Assembly (NCBI GenBank): GCA_017408725.1 | Contig: JAFQUA010000031.1 | Coordinates: 1-64,000, forward strand | Direction: 5' to 3' | DNA length: 64,000 nt | Origin: Oscillospiraceae bacterium | Lineage (GTDB): Bacteria; Bacillota_A; Clostridia; Oscillospirales; Oscillospiraceae | Shown: one piece after another, positions 7,452 through 16,633 of the stretch | Numbering within the stretch: position 1 is the stretch's first letter | Layout: each line of letters begins with the position of its first letter | Translations under genes and position numbers: made by a program | Notes under the pieces: model-generated | Databases searched by the model: none | What the model saw: only the letters and a program-made list of their open reading frames with translations | Told to the model about the DNA's origin: nothing

Positions 7452-7812
7452 AATGGAGCAGAAAATAAATGCCATTCTCGGAAATCCGCAAATGATGTCC
7501 CAGCTCATGTCCATGGCACAAGCGCTCTCTGGCCCCCAACAGGAATCAGCGGCTGCAGAACCGGCACCAGCACCGCCGAAGCCTACTGCTTTGCCTGCCG
7601 GAATTGACCTTAATATGATGCAAAAAGTTGCCGGCATTGCGCAGCGGACAGGTATCGACCGGAATCAACAGCAGTTACTCAAGGCATTAAGTCCGTACCT
7701 ATGCAAGGAACGGATCACAAAATTGGAAAAAGCGATGCGTGCAGCCAAAATTGCCAGCCTTGCCACTTCTTTTCTGGGCAGCGGCAGCTCGTTACTGAAT
7801 CCTGGCAGGTGA
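7444..7812 (+). CDS. Small conserved Clostridia protein (cluster gene 2)
   Basis: 122 residues. A Met/Gln-rich N-terminal helix (INAILGNPQMMSQLMSMAQ) is followed by a Pro/Ala-rich linker (about 40-55) and a C-terminal basic helical region containing LLKALSPYLCKERITKLEKA. GGAGG (7431-7435) lies 8 nt before ATG 7444. The gene overlaps its predecessor and is followed 4 nt later by the third cluster gene. The C-terminal LxPYLxxxR pattern looks like a conserved signature, but I cannot attach a function. Confidence 0.68.
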   Translation: MDEMEQKINAILGNPQMMSQLMSMAQALSGPQQESAAAEPAPAPPKPTALPAGIDLNMMQKVAGIAQRTGIDRNQQQLLKALSPYLCKERITKLEKAMRAAKIASLATSFLGSGSSLLNPGR

Positions 7813-7816
7813 AATT

Positions 7817-8155
7817 ATGTATAACCGCTATATCCCTCAACCCGATGGAACTTATCGTAAAAACCGTATTCCCGATCCTGTTGCACCGACGCAAACCCAT
7901 CGACCCCAACCAAAGCCAAACCCGCCCGCAAATCCGGTTTGCCCGCCTGTAGACCCCCCTTTTCCCCCGCCGCCGGTGCATAAAGAAGTGCAGAACAAAC
8001 ACATCTATGCAGGTGATTTCCTGCGCAGATTGCTTCCAAAGGAAATTGACACAGGGGATCTTTTAATCGTTCTTCTTCTGCTGCTGATGGCAGGAGACAG
8101 CAAAGATGACAACAATACTGCCTTATTGACCCTTGCACTCTATTTTTTCCTGTAA
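7817..8155 (+). CDS. Pro-rich protein with acidic/hydrophobic tail (cluster gene 3)
   Basis: 112 residues. The first 60 are basic and extremely proline-rich (runs such as PPVDPPFPPPPV). The last 35 are a strongly hydrophobic helix broken by an acidic patch (AGDSKDDNN). The paired Leu-rich segments around Asp residues recall small Clostridia proteins sometimes described as spore-associated; that comparison comes from memory and is uncertain. It starts 4 nt after the previous gene and closes the three-gene unit. Confidence 0.6.
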   Translation: MYNRYIPQPDGTYRKNRIPDPVAPTQTHRPQPKPNPPANPVCPPVDPPFPPPPVHKEVQNKHIYAGDFLRRLLPKEIDTGDLLIVLLLLLMAGDSKDDNNTALLTLALYFFL

Positions 8156-8223
8156 GCACATTTTACAATAGCTTTATCTTCTCCCCTCTGTTATAATCGA
8201 TATATACGATTGGGGGTGTAATT

Positions 8224-8859
8224 ATGGTATACAAGAAAAAATGGGCAATCCCTCTGTGTATTTTCATCCTTGTCTTGATTCTAATTGGCGCTATTCTCCT
8301 GATTCTGCCAGATCTTTTCCGTTTCGGCTATGCCAGAGATATTTCCCCAGAGGAAGCGCAGCTGCGGCAACAGTACATCGATACTGCAAATCAATGGATG
8401 GGTGTCAACTGGAACGACGGCAGTCACAAACCCATCATCGACATTTATAATAATCACACTCCGCTTGCTCAAGGCTACGCAGTAAAGTTTACGGATAAGT
8501 GGTGTGCCACCTTTGTCAGCACGATTGCAATCCAGACAGATCTGACCACCTTGATTCCAGCGGAATGCGGCTGCCAGCGGCAAATCGGATTATTCAGCAA
8601 TATGGGCCGCTGGGAAGAAAACGATGACTACACCCCCCTTCCGGGCGATATCATATACTATTCCGCTGCAGGTGCTGCCGACGAAGATAACACCGGATGG
8701 TCTGACCATGTTGGTATCGTCTGCGGAACTTTGGGGAACTGTATAAAAGTAATCGAGGGCAATGTTGCCGGTACAGTTGCTGTCCGTTATGTATTTGTAG
8801 GCGACCCGACCATTCGTGGCTATGGACTTCCGGATTATGCATCTGCTTCAAAGCCTTAA
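8224..8859 (+). CDS. Membrane-anchored CHAP-domain peptidoglycan amidase/peptidase
   Basis: 211 residues. One N-terminal transmembrane segment (about 8-30) anchors an extracellular CHAP domain. Likely catalytic residues are Cys94 in KWCATFVS, His162 in SDHVGIV and Glu178 in VIEGN. CHAP enzymes cleave amide or peptide bonds of the cell wall. It has its own RBS and TATAAT (8192-8197), so it is probably monocistronic, and it ends at a bidirectional terminator. There is no separate wall-binding domain, so the membrane anchor sets its location. Substrate bond and role (growth, division or sporulation) cannot be told from sequence. Confidence 0.85.
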   Translation: MVYKKKWAIPLCIFILVLILIGAILLILPDLFRFGYARDISPEEAQLRQQYIDTANQWMGVNWNDGSHKPIIDIYNNHTPLAQGYAVKFTDKWCATFVSTIAIQTDLTTLIPAECGCQRQIGLFSNMGRWEENDDYTPLPGDIIYYSAAGAADEDNTGWSDHVGIVCGTLGNCIKVIEGNVAGTVAVRYVFVGDPTIRGYGLPDYASASKP

Positions 8860-8880
8860 ATTCCACAAACAAGTATAAGT

Positions 8881-8910
8881 AAAATGCACCGCCGATGGCG
8901 GTGCATTTTT
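8881..8910. terminator. Bidirectional terminator
   Basis: AAAATGCACCGCC / GGCGGTGCATTTTT hairpin with A and T flanks on both sides, between the convergent CHAP and GDPD genes. Confidence 0.85.
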
Positions 8911-9728
8911 CATGGATTGTAGTGCTCAAAAATAGGGATCCAATCTTCTGTTACAGCGGTCAAATGATCCCTAGGGTCTCTCAGAGTCCATGTCACGCCT
9001 TGAATTCTCCAAATCTTTCTGCAAAGCCAGACACTCAAATTCTTTCGATCCGAGAATTTATAGGCAACAAAATCCGGTCTTGTGTAAAAGTTGGGAAGAT
9101 TCAATGTCATGGCCAGCTTTAATAAGAATGGGAGTTTCGAAGCCTTGCTCTTCAAGAAATTCTCAGCAAGTTGTCCGCGGATAACATCCGGGCGGTTCAG
9201 CCGGAGCCAACGAACACATCTTGGATCAAAGGATTCTATACAGTACGATCCGGAATATCCGTCCAAAGCATCGCAGACGGCTTTAGAAAGCTGGACAAAA
9301 TTACCTGCTACTGATTTCAGTTCAATAATCATAGGTGCCTTGCTGGAACAGAGCTCAAGAACCTGCTGAAATGTTGGAATAACCTCCACTGTTCCCTCCA
9401 GAGGATAATTGGAAAGCTCACCAGCAGACAGATCCTCGATCCGCACATCGGCTCCCGCTGTACGCCTCAAAGAAGAATCATGAATTACGGCAAGATTACC
9501 GTCTTTCATCAAATGGACATCAAACTCGATACCGTACCCATGCTCTAAAGCAGCCCGAAAAGCAGCCATGGAATTTTCCGGCTTCCCTTCGCTATGCAGA
9601 CCCCGGTGGGCATAATTCCAGCCACGCAGCGCAGAAAGGCCCTCATGCCCCGACCTCCCCTTCTGGGAAAGAAGAAACAAAAACACAAGAAATACAGCAA
9701 TTAATAACAGAACCGTCATTTCAGTCAT
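8910..9728 (-). CDS. Membrane-anchored glycerophosphodiester phosphodiesterase
   Basis: 272 residues. One N-terminal transmembrane segment, then a GDPD TIM-barrel: AHRGLHSEGKPENS carries the catalytic His-Arg and the following Glu, EFDVHLMKDG the metal-binding Glu-Asp and second catalytic His, and VIHDSSLRRT follows. GDPD enzymes release glycerol 3-phosphate from deacylated phospholipids or, at the outer face, from lipoteichoic acid. Start ATG 9728 is preferred over TTG 9734 because GGAAG lies 10 nt upstream. It overlaps the end of the MFS gene by 8 nt, so it is co-transcribed with it. Confidence 0.9.
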   Translation of the reverse strand: MTEMTVLLLIAVFLVFLFLLSQKGRSGHEGLSALRGWNYAHRGLHSEGKPENSMAAFRAALEHGYGIEFDVHLMKDGNLAVIHDSSLRRTAGADVRIEDLSAGELSNYPLEGTVEVIPTFQQVLELCSSKAPMIIELKSVAGNFVQLSKAVCDALDGYSGSYCIESFDPRCVRWLRLNRPDVIRGQLAENFLKSKASKLPFLLKLAMTLNLPNFYTRPDFVAYKFSDRKNLSVWLCRKIWRIQGVTWTLRDPRDHLTAVTEDWIPIFEHYNP

Positions 9729-11247
9729 TATCAAAGGCTTCCAGCCCCTGCTTTGCCTCCACCTTTACATCGCCGTGCTTTACCAAAGCCATTGTGACAA
9801 ACGCCAGCGCAACAAATACAGCGGCATAGGGGAACAAAACGGTCATGCCCATGTTATCCATCAATGCGCCGGAAAGCATGGGCGTCACAATCTGGGCAGA
9901 CATGGAAGCAGTATAATAGAAACCGGTATATTTGCCGATATCACCTCCGGAGCACATCTCCACAACCATGGGGAACGAATTGACATTAATGGTTGCCCAT
10001 GCAATACCGGCCAGTGCGAACAGAACATTCATCAGCCACGTAGGGCTGCCTGCACGCATAAACGCAGCACTGCCAAAGGCAACCGCCAACATAACGACAC
10101 CAGCCATAATGGTCTTTTTTCTGCCGATCTTGGATGCAACCATACCGGCAGGCAGGTAGGCAACAATGGCGGCGCCCTGTGCAATCAACAAGGTCGTATT
10201 ATAGTCCTTCTGCAGAATATTGCCTGCATAGACAGCGTATTTGGATGTAACTGCGTTATAACCAAAATACCACAGTGCAATGGATGCCAGAATAAAGATC
10301 AGCGAACGAACCTCGGATTTGCTCAGCTTGCGCTTCTCAGCCTTGGTTTCCTCTTCCTCTTCAATGCCAAGACGAACACTGTCTACAGCCATTTGCTTAG
10401 ACCATGCCTTCTCCCGAACAGTCAGCAGGAAGACTACCAGAGCACCGATCATAATCGCGGCTACAACACCGTAGAAAACAGTGTAATTCATTAGGGCGTT
10501 CTTTACTGCTGAGGTAGCAAATACCATACCCAGCACCAAAACAAGAATGCCACCGGCAGTACCCATCAGGTTGATGACGGCATTTGCCTTGCTTCGAAGG
10601 GGCTTTACGGTTACATCCGGCATCAACGCAACAGCAGGGCTGCGGAATATCGCCATTGCTACAAGCAAAATGAGCAGCAGCACCACAAACAGGATCAGTG
10701 CAGCCGGCTGCTTTGCGGTAACATCAGCAGCATAGGCCTGCCGGGCAGGCGCAACATAGTTTGTATAGTCAGAATCCTTATCCGTGCTTCGAATGGCCGC
10801 AAATTCTTCTTTTGTAAATTCGTCTGCAAGAACAAACCTTTCGCCTTCCGGTGTCAGCAGTTCCTTATTCGACTGGGTATCATAGATTACAGACAAAGCA
10901 GCAGGATCATCGATCTTGCTGACATCGTGGATGTTCTGCAACTGCATAGCATCCACAAAAGACAGTGAAACAAGCACAATGGCAGCAATGGTCGTGCCGA
11001 TGGTAATAAATGGCGTCCGCTTACCAAACCGGTTTCCAAGGCACTTATCAGACAGCGCACCGAAAATAGGAAGCATAAATACCGCAAGAATATTATCCAG
11101 TGCCATGATAACGCCGGACCATGTCTGAGTCATACCGAATTTGTTTGTCAGAATCACTGGGATTGTTGCATCGTAGGCCTGCCAGAATGCACTGATCAGG
11201 AAAAATGCGAAACCCACAAGAATCGTGCGTTTATAGTTGAGCTTCAT
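9721..11247 (-). CDS. MFS/GPH-type transporter, SLC45-like
   Basis: 508 residues with about 12 membrane segments. The N-terminus (AFWQAYDATIPVIL), the loop SDKCLGNRFGKRTPFI between segments 2 and 3, and the central insertion resemble GPH/SLC45-like sugar transporters. An unusual 90-residue hydrophilic loop (about 105-190) lies between early segments, and a charged EEEEETKAEKRK loop lies mid-protein. The substrate is probably a sugar or glycoside, but this is inference. It begins 15 nt after the tyrS stop behind a GGAGG site and overlaps the GDPD gene, so all three may form one transcript. Confidence 0.82.
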   Translation of the reverse strand: MKLNYKRTILVGFAFFLISAFWQAYDATIPVILTNKFGMTQTWSGVIMALDNILAVFMLPIFGALSDKCLGNRFGKRTPFITIGTTIAAIVLVSLSFVDAMQLQNIHDVSKIDDPAALSVIYDTQSNKELLTPEGERFVLADEFTKEEFAAIRSTDKDSDYTNYVAPARQAYAADVTAKQPAALILFVVLLLILLVAMAIFRSPAVALMPDVTVKPLRSKANAVINLMGTAGGILVLVLGMVFATSAVKNALMNYTVFYGVVAAIMIGALVVFLLTVREKAWSKQMAVDSVRLGIEEEEETKAEKRKLSKSEVRSLIFILASIALWYFGYNAVTSKYAVYAGNILQKDYNTTLLIAQGAAIVAYLPAGMVASKIGRKKTIMAGVVMLAVAFGSAAFMRAGSPTWLMNVLFALAGIAWATINVNSFPMVVEMCSGGDIGKYTGFYYTASMSAQIVTPMLSGALMDNMGMTVLFPYAAVFVALAFVTMALVKHGDVKVEAKQGLEAFDND

Positions 11248-11262
11248 GTTAAGCCTCCATTC

Positions 11263-12486
11263 TTATGCCAAAACAGCCTTGTGGAAAACCTTCTTACCCT
11301 TACGGATCTTGACGCCTTCTTTCAGCATTTCCTCAGTAACCGCAAACTGAGCTGCAGGAACCTTTTCATCATTGACGAATACACCGCCCTGTTCAACCAG
11401 CTGACGGGCCTGCTTATTGGAGGGGGCCAAACCGCATGCAACCATCAAATTCAAAATACCGATCTTGCCGTCCACCAGCTGCTCTGCGGAAATCTCGGTG
11501 GTGGGCATATTGGCATCGTCACCGCCTCCCGCAAACAGTGCCTTGGCTGCGGCTTTCGCCTTATCTGCCTCTTCCTCGCCATGGACAAGCTTAGTCAGCT
11601 CGTATGCAAGGATCTCCTTGGCAGTGTTCAACTGAGCGTCCTTCCAATCTGCCATTGCTTCGATCTCTGCCATGGGCAGGAAGGTCAGCATACGGATGCA
11701 CTTGAGGACATCCGCATCCTCCACATTGCGCCAATACTGATAGAAATCAAAGGGAGAGGTCTTGTTGGGATCCAGCCACACAGCACCCTTGGCGGTCTTA
11801 CCCATCTTCTTACCTTCGCTGTTCAGCAAAAGAGTGATGGTCATCGCGTGGGCATCCTTGCCCAGCTTCTTGCGGATCAGCTCGGTACCGCCAAGCATAT
11901 TGCTCCACTGGTCATTGCCGCCGAACTGCATATTACAGCCGTAGTGCTGGAACAGGTAGTAGAAGTCGTAGGACTGCATGGGCATGTAGTTGAACTCCAG
12001 GAAGCTCAGACCCTTTTCCATTCTCTGCTTAAAGCACTCCGCGCGAAGCATATTATTCACGCTGAAGCAGCCGCCGATCTCACGAATAAAATCAATATAA
12101 TTGAGATTCAGCAGCCAATCGGCATTGTTTACCATCTGGGCCTTACCATCGCCAAACTCGATAAAGCGCTCCATCTGCTTTTTGAAGCAGTCGCAGTTGT
12201 GCTGGATCGTCTCCTGCGTCATCATGCTGCGCATATCAGTACGGCCGGAAGGGTCGCCGATCATGGCAGTACCGCCGCCGATCAGGGCAATGGGCTTATT
12301 GCCTGCCATCTGCAGCCGCTTCATGAGGCAAAGCGCCATAAAGTGACCCACATGCAGAGAATCGGCAGTAGGGTCAAAGCCAATATAGAATGTGGCCTTG
12401 CCGTTGTCGATCATATCCCGGATCTCGTACTCGTTGGTCACCTGCGCAATCAAGCCACGGGCGACCAGTTCATCATACAGTTTCAT
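11263..12486 (-). CDS. tyrS: Tyrosyl-tRNA synthetase
   Basis: 407 residues, class Ic aminoacyl-tRNA synthetase charging tRNA-Tyr. Visible signatures are the HIGH-like motif HVGHFMAL near residue 45, the tyrosine-pocket region [13 protein letters not shown], and the KMSKS-like motif KKMGKT. The last 60 residues form an S4-like RNA-binding domain ([20 protein letters not shown]). The length and C-terminal S4 domain fit the TyrS family. Expression is controlled by the T-box leader immediately upstream. Confidence 0.97.
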   Translation of the reverse strand: MKLYDELVARGLIAQVTNEYEIRDMIDNGKATFYIGFDPTADSLHVGHFMALCLMKRLQMAGNKPIALIGGGTAMIGDPSGRTDMRSMMTQETIQHNCDCFKKQMERFIEFGDGKAQMVNNADWLLNLNYIDFIREIGGCFSVNNMLRAECFKQRMEKGLSFLEFNYMPMQSYDFYYLFQHYGCNMQFGGNDQWSNMLGGTELIRKKLGKDAHAMTITLLLNSEGKKMGKTAKGAVWLDPNKTSPFDFYQYWRNVEDADVLKCIRMLTFLPMAEIEAMADWKDAQLNTAKEILAYELTKLVHGEEEADKAKAAAKALFAGGGDDANMPTTEISAEQLVDGKIGILNLMVACGLAPSNKQARQLVEQGGVFVNDEKVPAAQFAVTEEMLKEGVKIRKGKKVFHKAVLA

Positions 12487-12795
12487 TTCATTTTCCTCCA
12501 GATTTTAGATTTGCGGATTGAGGTACGAAAAAAGCCCTCCGTCCCTTGGGACAGAGGGCGTAAAACTACGCGGTACCACCTCTGGTTCAGTATAGCCTCA
12601 CAGCCATACCCTCACAGCGCCGTATAGCGCCTCTCGCTGTTTCGGGCGACCCCGTCCTCCCCTACTGCGTTTTTCAGGCAGGCCACTCCGGGAGGTATTT
12701 CGGCGCGTTTTCCCACTGCCTTGCACCAGCCGGCAGCTCTCTGACGGAAAATGGAACGCTTACTTGTTCCCATCAATGTGTTACTGGTATCCTAG
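12487..12795 (-). promoter_or_regulatory. T-box leader of tyrS
   Basis: The untranslated leader fills the 336-nt gap upstream of tyrS. On the minus strand it carries the T-box core GGTGGTACCGCG (around 12571-12582) and then a terminator hairpin (about 12533-12559) with a run of six T. The T-box and terminator 5' arm can re-pair as an antiterminator. Uncharged tRNA-Tyr should bind and allow read-through. A TAC triplet at 12697-12695 is a candidate specifier codon; I could not fold stem I to prove it. Confidence 0.93.
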
Positions 12796-12822
12796 CAAAA
12801 AGCACAGAATTTGTCAAGTAAT

Positions 12823-14472
12823 TTAACAAGACAGCATCTCTTCCGCGCTCTTAAGCGTGTTTTCTGTAATATTGGCTCCGCCTATGATACGGGCCAGCTC
12901 CTGCTTGCGCCCCTCAATATCCAAGGGCGTAACTGATGTAAAGGTCCTGCCGTCCCGTTCGCTTTTCGCAATCAGCATATGGGTATCTCCCAATGCCGCA
13001 ATCTGCGGCAGATGGGTCACACAAAGCACCTGCTTATTGCGGGCCACACTTCTCAGCTTTTCGGCAACCTTTTGGGCAGCTCGACCAGAAACACCGGTAT
13101 CCACTTCATCAAATACCAGTGTGCTCACGCGGTCCTGCTCCGCAAGCACATTCTTCATTGCCAGCATAATCCGTGCCAATTCACCGCCGGAAGCAACCTT
13201 GCTCATGGGCTTCAGAGCCTCACCGGCATTTGCAGACATATAAAACGCAACCACATCCGCACCGTTAGCTGTTAGTTCCAATTCGGTAAATTCACAGGAG
13301 AACTGCACTCTCGGCATATCCAGCTGGGCAAGTTCCGTCAAAATGCGCTGTGCAAGCACCGTTGCAGTCTGTTGGCGGTTTTTGCGAAGATCGTAAGCCG
13401 CATCCCACGCTTCCTTTTCGGCCTTTGAAAGCTTCTTCTTCAGCCGTTCCAGCATATCATCGGCAAATTCGATCTCGTCAAGATCCTTCTTAGCCTGGGC
13501 AAGAAACGCAAGAATATCCTCGCAGGTAGCGCCGTATTTACGGCGCAGCTTATGAATCACATCCAACCGGGATTCTATGTCATCCAGTTCTCCGGCGGAA
13601 TAACTCAATTCGTCCCGTGCGTCCCGGGCTTCCTCCGCGGCATCCTGCACCTGATACATAAGATCCGCAACTTTTTCATGCAACGCAGCAATAGAATCGT
13701 CGAATTTTGCAATGCGTGCCAAGGCTCGTTCCGCGCTCATCAGCATAGAAGCAGCGCCGTCACTGTCATCGTTACCATAAAGATTCTCAACAGCGTCATT
13801 CATAGCGTCGCTAATCTTTTCCGCATTCTGCAGCACCTTTCTGCGTGCTTCCAGGACTTCATCCTCACCCGGCTCCAGCTCAGCCCGTTCGATCTCCGCG
13901 ATTTGATAGCGGAGGGTTTCCATACGACGCAGCTTTTCGCTTTCATCCATATTCAGCCGGTCAATTTCCCGCCGAATCGTCTCAACAGATCCGTATTTTT
14001 CCGCATATTGCTGCCGAATGTCGCTGTTTTCCGCAAAATCATCCAAAAATCGAAGATGATTTGCTTCATCAAATAAACTGGCGGAATCATGCTGTCCGTG
14101 GATATTGATCAGTTGAATCCCAAGCTTCCGCAAAATGGACACTGTGACCAATGTGCCGTTGACACGGCAGATATTTCTGCCGTCTAAGTAGATCTCTCTT
14201 TGAACAATCGTTTCCGGATCATAGTCCACACCGTTTTCGGAAAACCAGGAAAGCTGCGGAACATCCGTAAACACCGCCCGAACAGATGCTTTATTGGCTC
14301 CGGTACGGATCATATCACGGTACGCCCGCTCACCGAGAATCGCCGATATGGCATCAATAATGATGGACTTACCGGCACCGGTCTCACCCGTCAGCACATT
14401 GAAGCCGGGATCAAAAGAAATATCCGAGCGCTCAATGACCGCAATATTCTCAATATGCAGAAGACTCAGCAT
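12823..14472 (-). CDS. recN: DNA repair protein RecN
   Basis: 549 residues, SMC-like ATPase of double-strand-break repair. The N-terminus has FNVLTGETGAGKS (Walker A) and the C-terminus has the ABC signature SGGELARIMLA and Walker B STLVFDEVDTG. In between is a long coiled coil rich in Glu, Arg, Leu and Ala (about 160-350). The family joins broken DNA ends early in repair. It is the last gene of the operon with argR, nadK, tlyA and dxs, a classic Firmicutes order. Confidence 0.96.
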   Translation of the reverse strand: MLSLLHIENIAVIERSDISFDPGFNVLTGETGAGKSIIIDAISAILGERAYRDMIRTGANKASVRAVFTDVPQLSWFSENGVDYDPETIVQREIYLDGRNICRVNGTLVTVSILRKLGIQLINIHGQHDSASLFDEANHLRFLDDFAENSDIRQQYAEKYGSVETIRREIDRLNMDESEKLRRMETLRYQIAEIERAELEPGEDEVLEARRKVLQNAEKISDAMNDAVENLYGNDDSDGAASMLMSAERALARIAKFDDSIAALHEKVADLMYQVQDAAEEARDARDELSYSAGELDDIESRLDVIHKLRRKYGATCEDILAFLAQAKKDLDEIEFADDMLERLKKKLSKAEKEAWDAAYDLRKNRQQTATVLAQRILTELAQLDMPRVQFSCEFTELELTANGADVVAFYMSANAGEALKPMSKVASGGELARIMLAMKNVLAEQDRVSTLVFDEVDTGVSGRAAQKVAEKLRSVARNKQVLCVTHLPQIAALGDTHMLIAKSERDGRTFTSVTPLDIEGRKQELARIIGGANITENTLKSAEEMLSC

Positions 14473-14490
14473 GGCGCTCCCTCCATTTCT

Positions 14491-14943
14491 TTACAGCAGC
14501 AAGTTCTTAATCTCACCGCAAAAAGCGGCAGCAGCATTGTTATCCCGCATAACGATAAACACAGTATCGTCACCTGCAATTGTACCAACGATCACGCTCA
14601 TATTCATGGCATCAATGGCAGACGCCGCAGCGGAAGCAAGACCCGGCAAAGTGCGGATCACAACGATATTCTGGGCATAATCAAAGCTTGTGATGCACTC
14701 CCGGAAGATCGTATTGAGTTTGGAAGAAAATGTGGCGCCAACCTCCTCTGACGCAGCGGTATAACGGTATGTGCCAAAGCTCGTCAATTCCTTTACAATG
14801 CGCAGTTCCTTTATATCCCGGGAAATGGTAGCCTGTGTACTGCGAAAGCCTGCACTCTGCAGCTCAGAAAGAAGCTGCTCCTGTGTTTCCACATTGCGAT
14901 TAGAGATAATCTCCATAATTTTAGCCTGTCTCTGACTTTTCAT
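14491..14943 (-). CDS. argR: Arginine repressor ArgR/AhrC
   Basis: 150 residues. The N-terminal winged helix contains STQATISRDIKEL. The C-terminal hexamerisation and arginine-binding domain ends with GTIAGDDTVFIVMRD, with the paired Asp residues that bind L-arginine. In response to arginine it represses biosynthesis and activates catabolism genes. ATG 14943 is chosen because GAGGGTG precedes it at 6 nt; an in-frame ATG at 14961 would overlap nadK and add 6 residues. No ARG box target was identified in the window. Confidence 0.95.
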   Translation of the reverse strand: MKSQRQAKIMEIISNRNVETQEQLLSELQSAGFRSTQATISRDIKELRIVKELTSFGTYRYTAASEEVGATFSSKLNTIFRECITSFDYAQNIVVIRTLPGLASAAASAIDAMNMSVIVGTIAGDDTVFIVMRDNNAAAAFCGEIKNLLL

Positions 14944-14953
14944 ATCCGCACCC

Positions 14954-15820
14954 TCATCCATAATTTCTAAATTTAGCATTTACAAGATCATAAAAACTCC
15001 TATCCTTCAAGCGGATCAGCCGGGTCTGCCGTTCCGACTTTTTAATGGTAGCAACATCTCCCATATTCAACCGAAGGGCCTTTCCCCCATCAACGGACAG
15101 AAAAGCATTACGCCTTGCATTTCGGGTAAGCTGCACTGTGATCACACGGTTTTCCGAAGCCACCATGCAGCGGCTGCTCATATCATGAGCGCAGATCGGT
15201 GTAATCAGAATATTTTGAGCCTCCGGTTCAACGACAGGTCCTCCGGCAGAAAGGTTGTATGCGGTAGATCCGGTGGGAGTCGCAATAATGACACCGTCAC
15301 CGTCGCACTCCATTGCCTGCACCCCGTCACATTCCACGCCCAGATGTACAATTCGGGCAACGGCACCCTTTGTGATCACAACGTCGTTCAGTGAGATATC
15401 ATGAAAAACAATGTCTTTATCACGCATAACCGTTACATCCAGCATCATACGGCTGTCCATGGTGTAATCATCTACAGCCAACCGCTTTAACTGGTCCAGT
15501 TCCGTACTCTCCAGCTCAGCCATAAAGCCCATGGTACCAATATTGACACCCAACAGAGGGATTCCGGTTCGTGTTGCAGTTTTTGCCATGTGAAGAATGG
15601 TTCCGTCGCCGCCAAAACAAACGATAAGCTGTGCCGACGGAAGCTCCCGATCCAAGCGGAAGAAGCGCAGATCCTTAGGCAGTTCAAAAGAACGGTCCAC
15701 TTCAAAAGGCAGGCAGATTTTAACATCTACGCCGGCGTCACTTAGTATCTTATGTGCTTCTCGCACAGTTTGAAATCCCTTATCCCGATAAGGATTGGGC
15801 GTTAGGATCACCTTATTCAC
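14954..15820 (-). CDS. nadK: NAD kinase
   Basis: 288 residues. It phosphorylates NAD to NADP with ATP or polyphosphate. The active-site motif CFGGDGTILH, the downstream LGVNIGTMGF and the C-terminal TPTGSTAYNLSAGGP are all present. Family knowledge: the GGDG aspartate is catalytic. It lies 6 nt downstream of tlyA and just ahead of argR on the same strand, inside the dxs-recN operon. Its NADP product feeds the isoprenoid and biosynthetic pathways nearby, though this is a general link. Confidence 0.96.
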   Translation of the reverse strand: MNKVILTPNPYRDKGFQTVREAHKILSDAGVDVKICLPFEVDRSFELPKDLRFFRLDRELPSAQLIVCFGGDGTILHMAKTATRTGIPLLGVNIGTMGFMAELESTELDQLKRLAVDDYTMDSRMMLDVTVMRDKDIVFHDISLNDVVITKGAVARIVHLGVECDGVQAMECDGDGVIIATPTGSTAYNLSAGGPVVEPEAQNILITPICAHDMSSRCMVASENRVITVQLTRNARRNAFLSVDGGKALRLNMGDVATIKKSERQTRLIRLKDRSFYDLVNAKFRNYG

Positions 15821-15826
15821 AACATC

Positions 15827-16633
15827 TCACCCCTTTAATGCCGCATGCGCATCTGCGACAACTTTTGCGGTATCCGGAACGATGCCTTCCTGCTCCGCAA
15901 GGGTCAAATGACCCAAAAATTCAATATTTCCCTCGGGCCCTTTAACAGGAGAAAAGGTCAGTCCCAAAATGGTAAATCCCAAGGTATTGACCAGTGTTAC
16001 AAAGTTATCCAGAACCATTTGATGAATCTTAGAATCCCGGACAACGCCCTTTTTCCCCACATTTTCCTTCCCTGCTTCAAACTGGGGCTTGATCAGGCAC
16101 AGCACCTGTCCGCTGTCAGGTTTCAGTAAAGTCTTAATCGTGGGAAGGACAATCTCCAAGCCAATAAAGCTTACATCGATCACAGAAAGATCCAGAGGCT
16201 CACCCAGCTGTTCCGGGGTCACATATCGAATATTTGTCCGTTCCATTACTATAACCCGGGGATCGGAACGAATCTTCCAATCCAGCTGGCCGTAACCGAC
16301 GTCGATGGCAAAGACCTTACTGGCCCCCTGCTGTAGCAGGCAGTCCGTAAAGCCACCGGTGGACGCACCGGAATCGCTGCATACATAGCCCTCAGGCTTC
16401 ACGCCAAAGTCACGAAGCGCTTTTTCAAGCTTCAAACCGCCTCTGCTGACATAGGGACAAGTATCCCCGCGAACCTCAATCTCGACAGCTTCTTCATAAG
16501 AAGTTCCAGGCTTATCCGCTTTCTGTCCGTTCACATACACCTGGCCAGCCATAATGATCGCCTGAGCTTTGGATCGGTTCTCTGCATACATCCGCTCCGT
16601 CAGAAGCACATCCAGACGCTTTTTAATTTTCAC
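15827..16633 (-). CDS. tlyA: TlyA-family rRNA 2'-O-methyltransferase / hemolysin-like
   Basis: 268 residues. An N-terminal S4 RNA-binding domain (RLDVLLTERMYAENRSKAQ) is followed by an FtsJ-like Rossmann methyltransferase with the SAM loop CSDSGASTGGFTDCLLQ. Characterised TlyA enzymes methylate 16S and/or 23S rRNA; the hemolysin name is historical. In Bacillus this is the yqxC position between dxs and nadK or argR. Its start overlaps the end of dxs by 11 nt. Confidence 0.93.
   Translation of the reverse strand: MKIKKRLDVLLTERMYAENRSKAQAIIMAGQVYVNGQKADKPGTSYEEAVEIEVRGDTCPYVSRGGLKLEKALRDFGVKPEGYVCSDSGASTGGFTDCLLQQGASKVFAIDVGYGQLDWKIRSDPRVIVMERTNIRYVTPEQLGEPLDLSVIDVSFIGLEIVLPTIKTLLKPDSGQVLCLIKPQFEAGKENVGKKGVVRDSKIHQMVLDNFVTLVNTLGFTILGLTFSPVKGPEGNIEFLGHLTLAEQEGIVPDTAKVVADAHAALKG

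Noticed and set aside
7817..8155. Reading the Pro-rich small gene as spurious
   Set aside because: It is coupled to two other genes and has a hydrophobic tail with ordered acidic residues, so it is kept as a gene at lower confidence.
11281..12627. A 448-codon open frame antisense to tyrS
   Set aside because: It mirrors the codon structure of tyrS, which is unmistakably real, and has no domain of its own.
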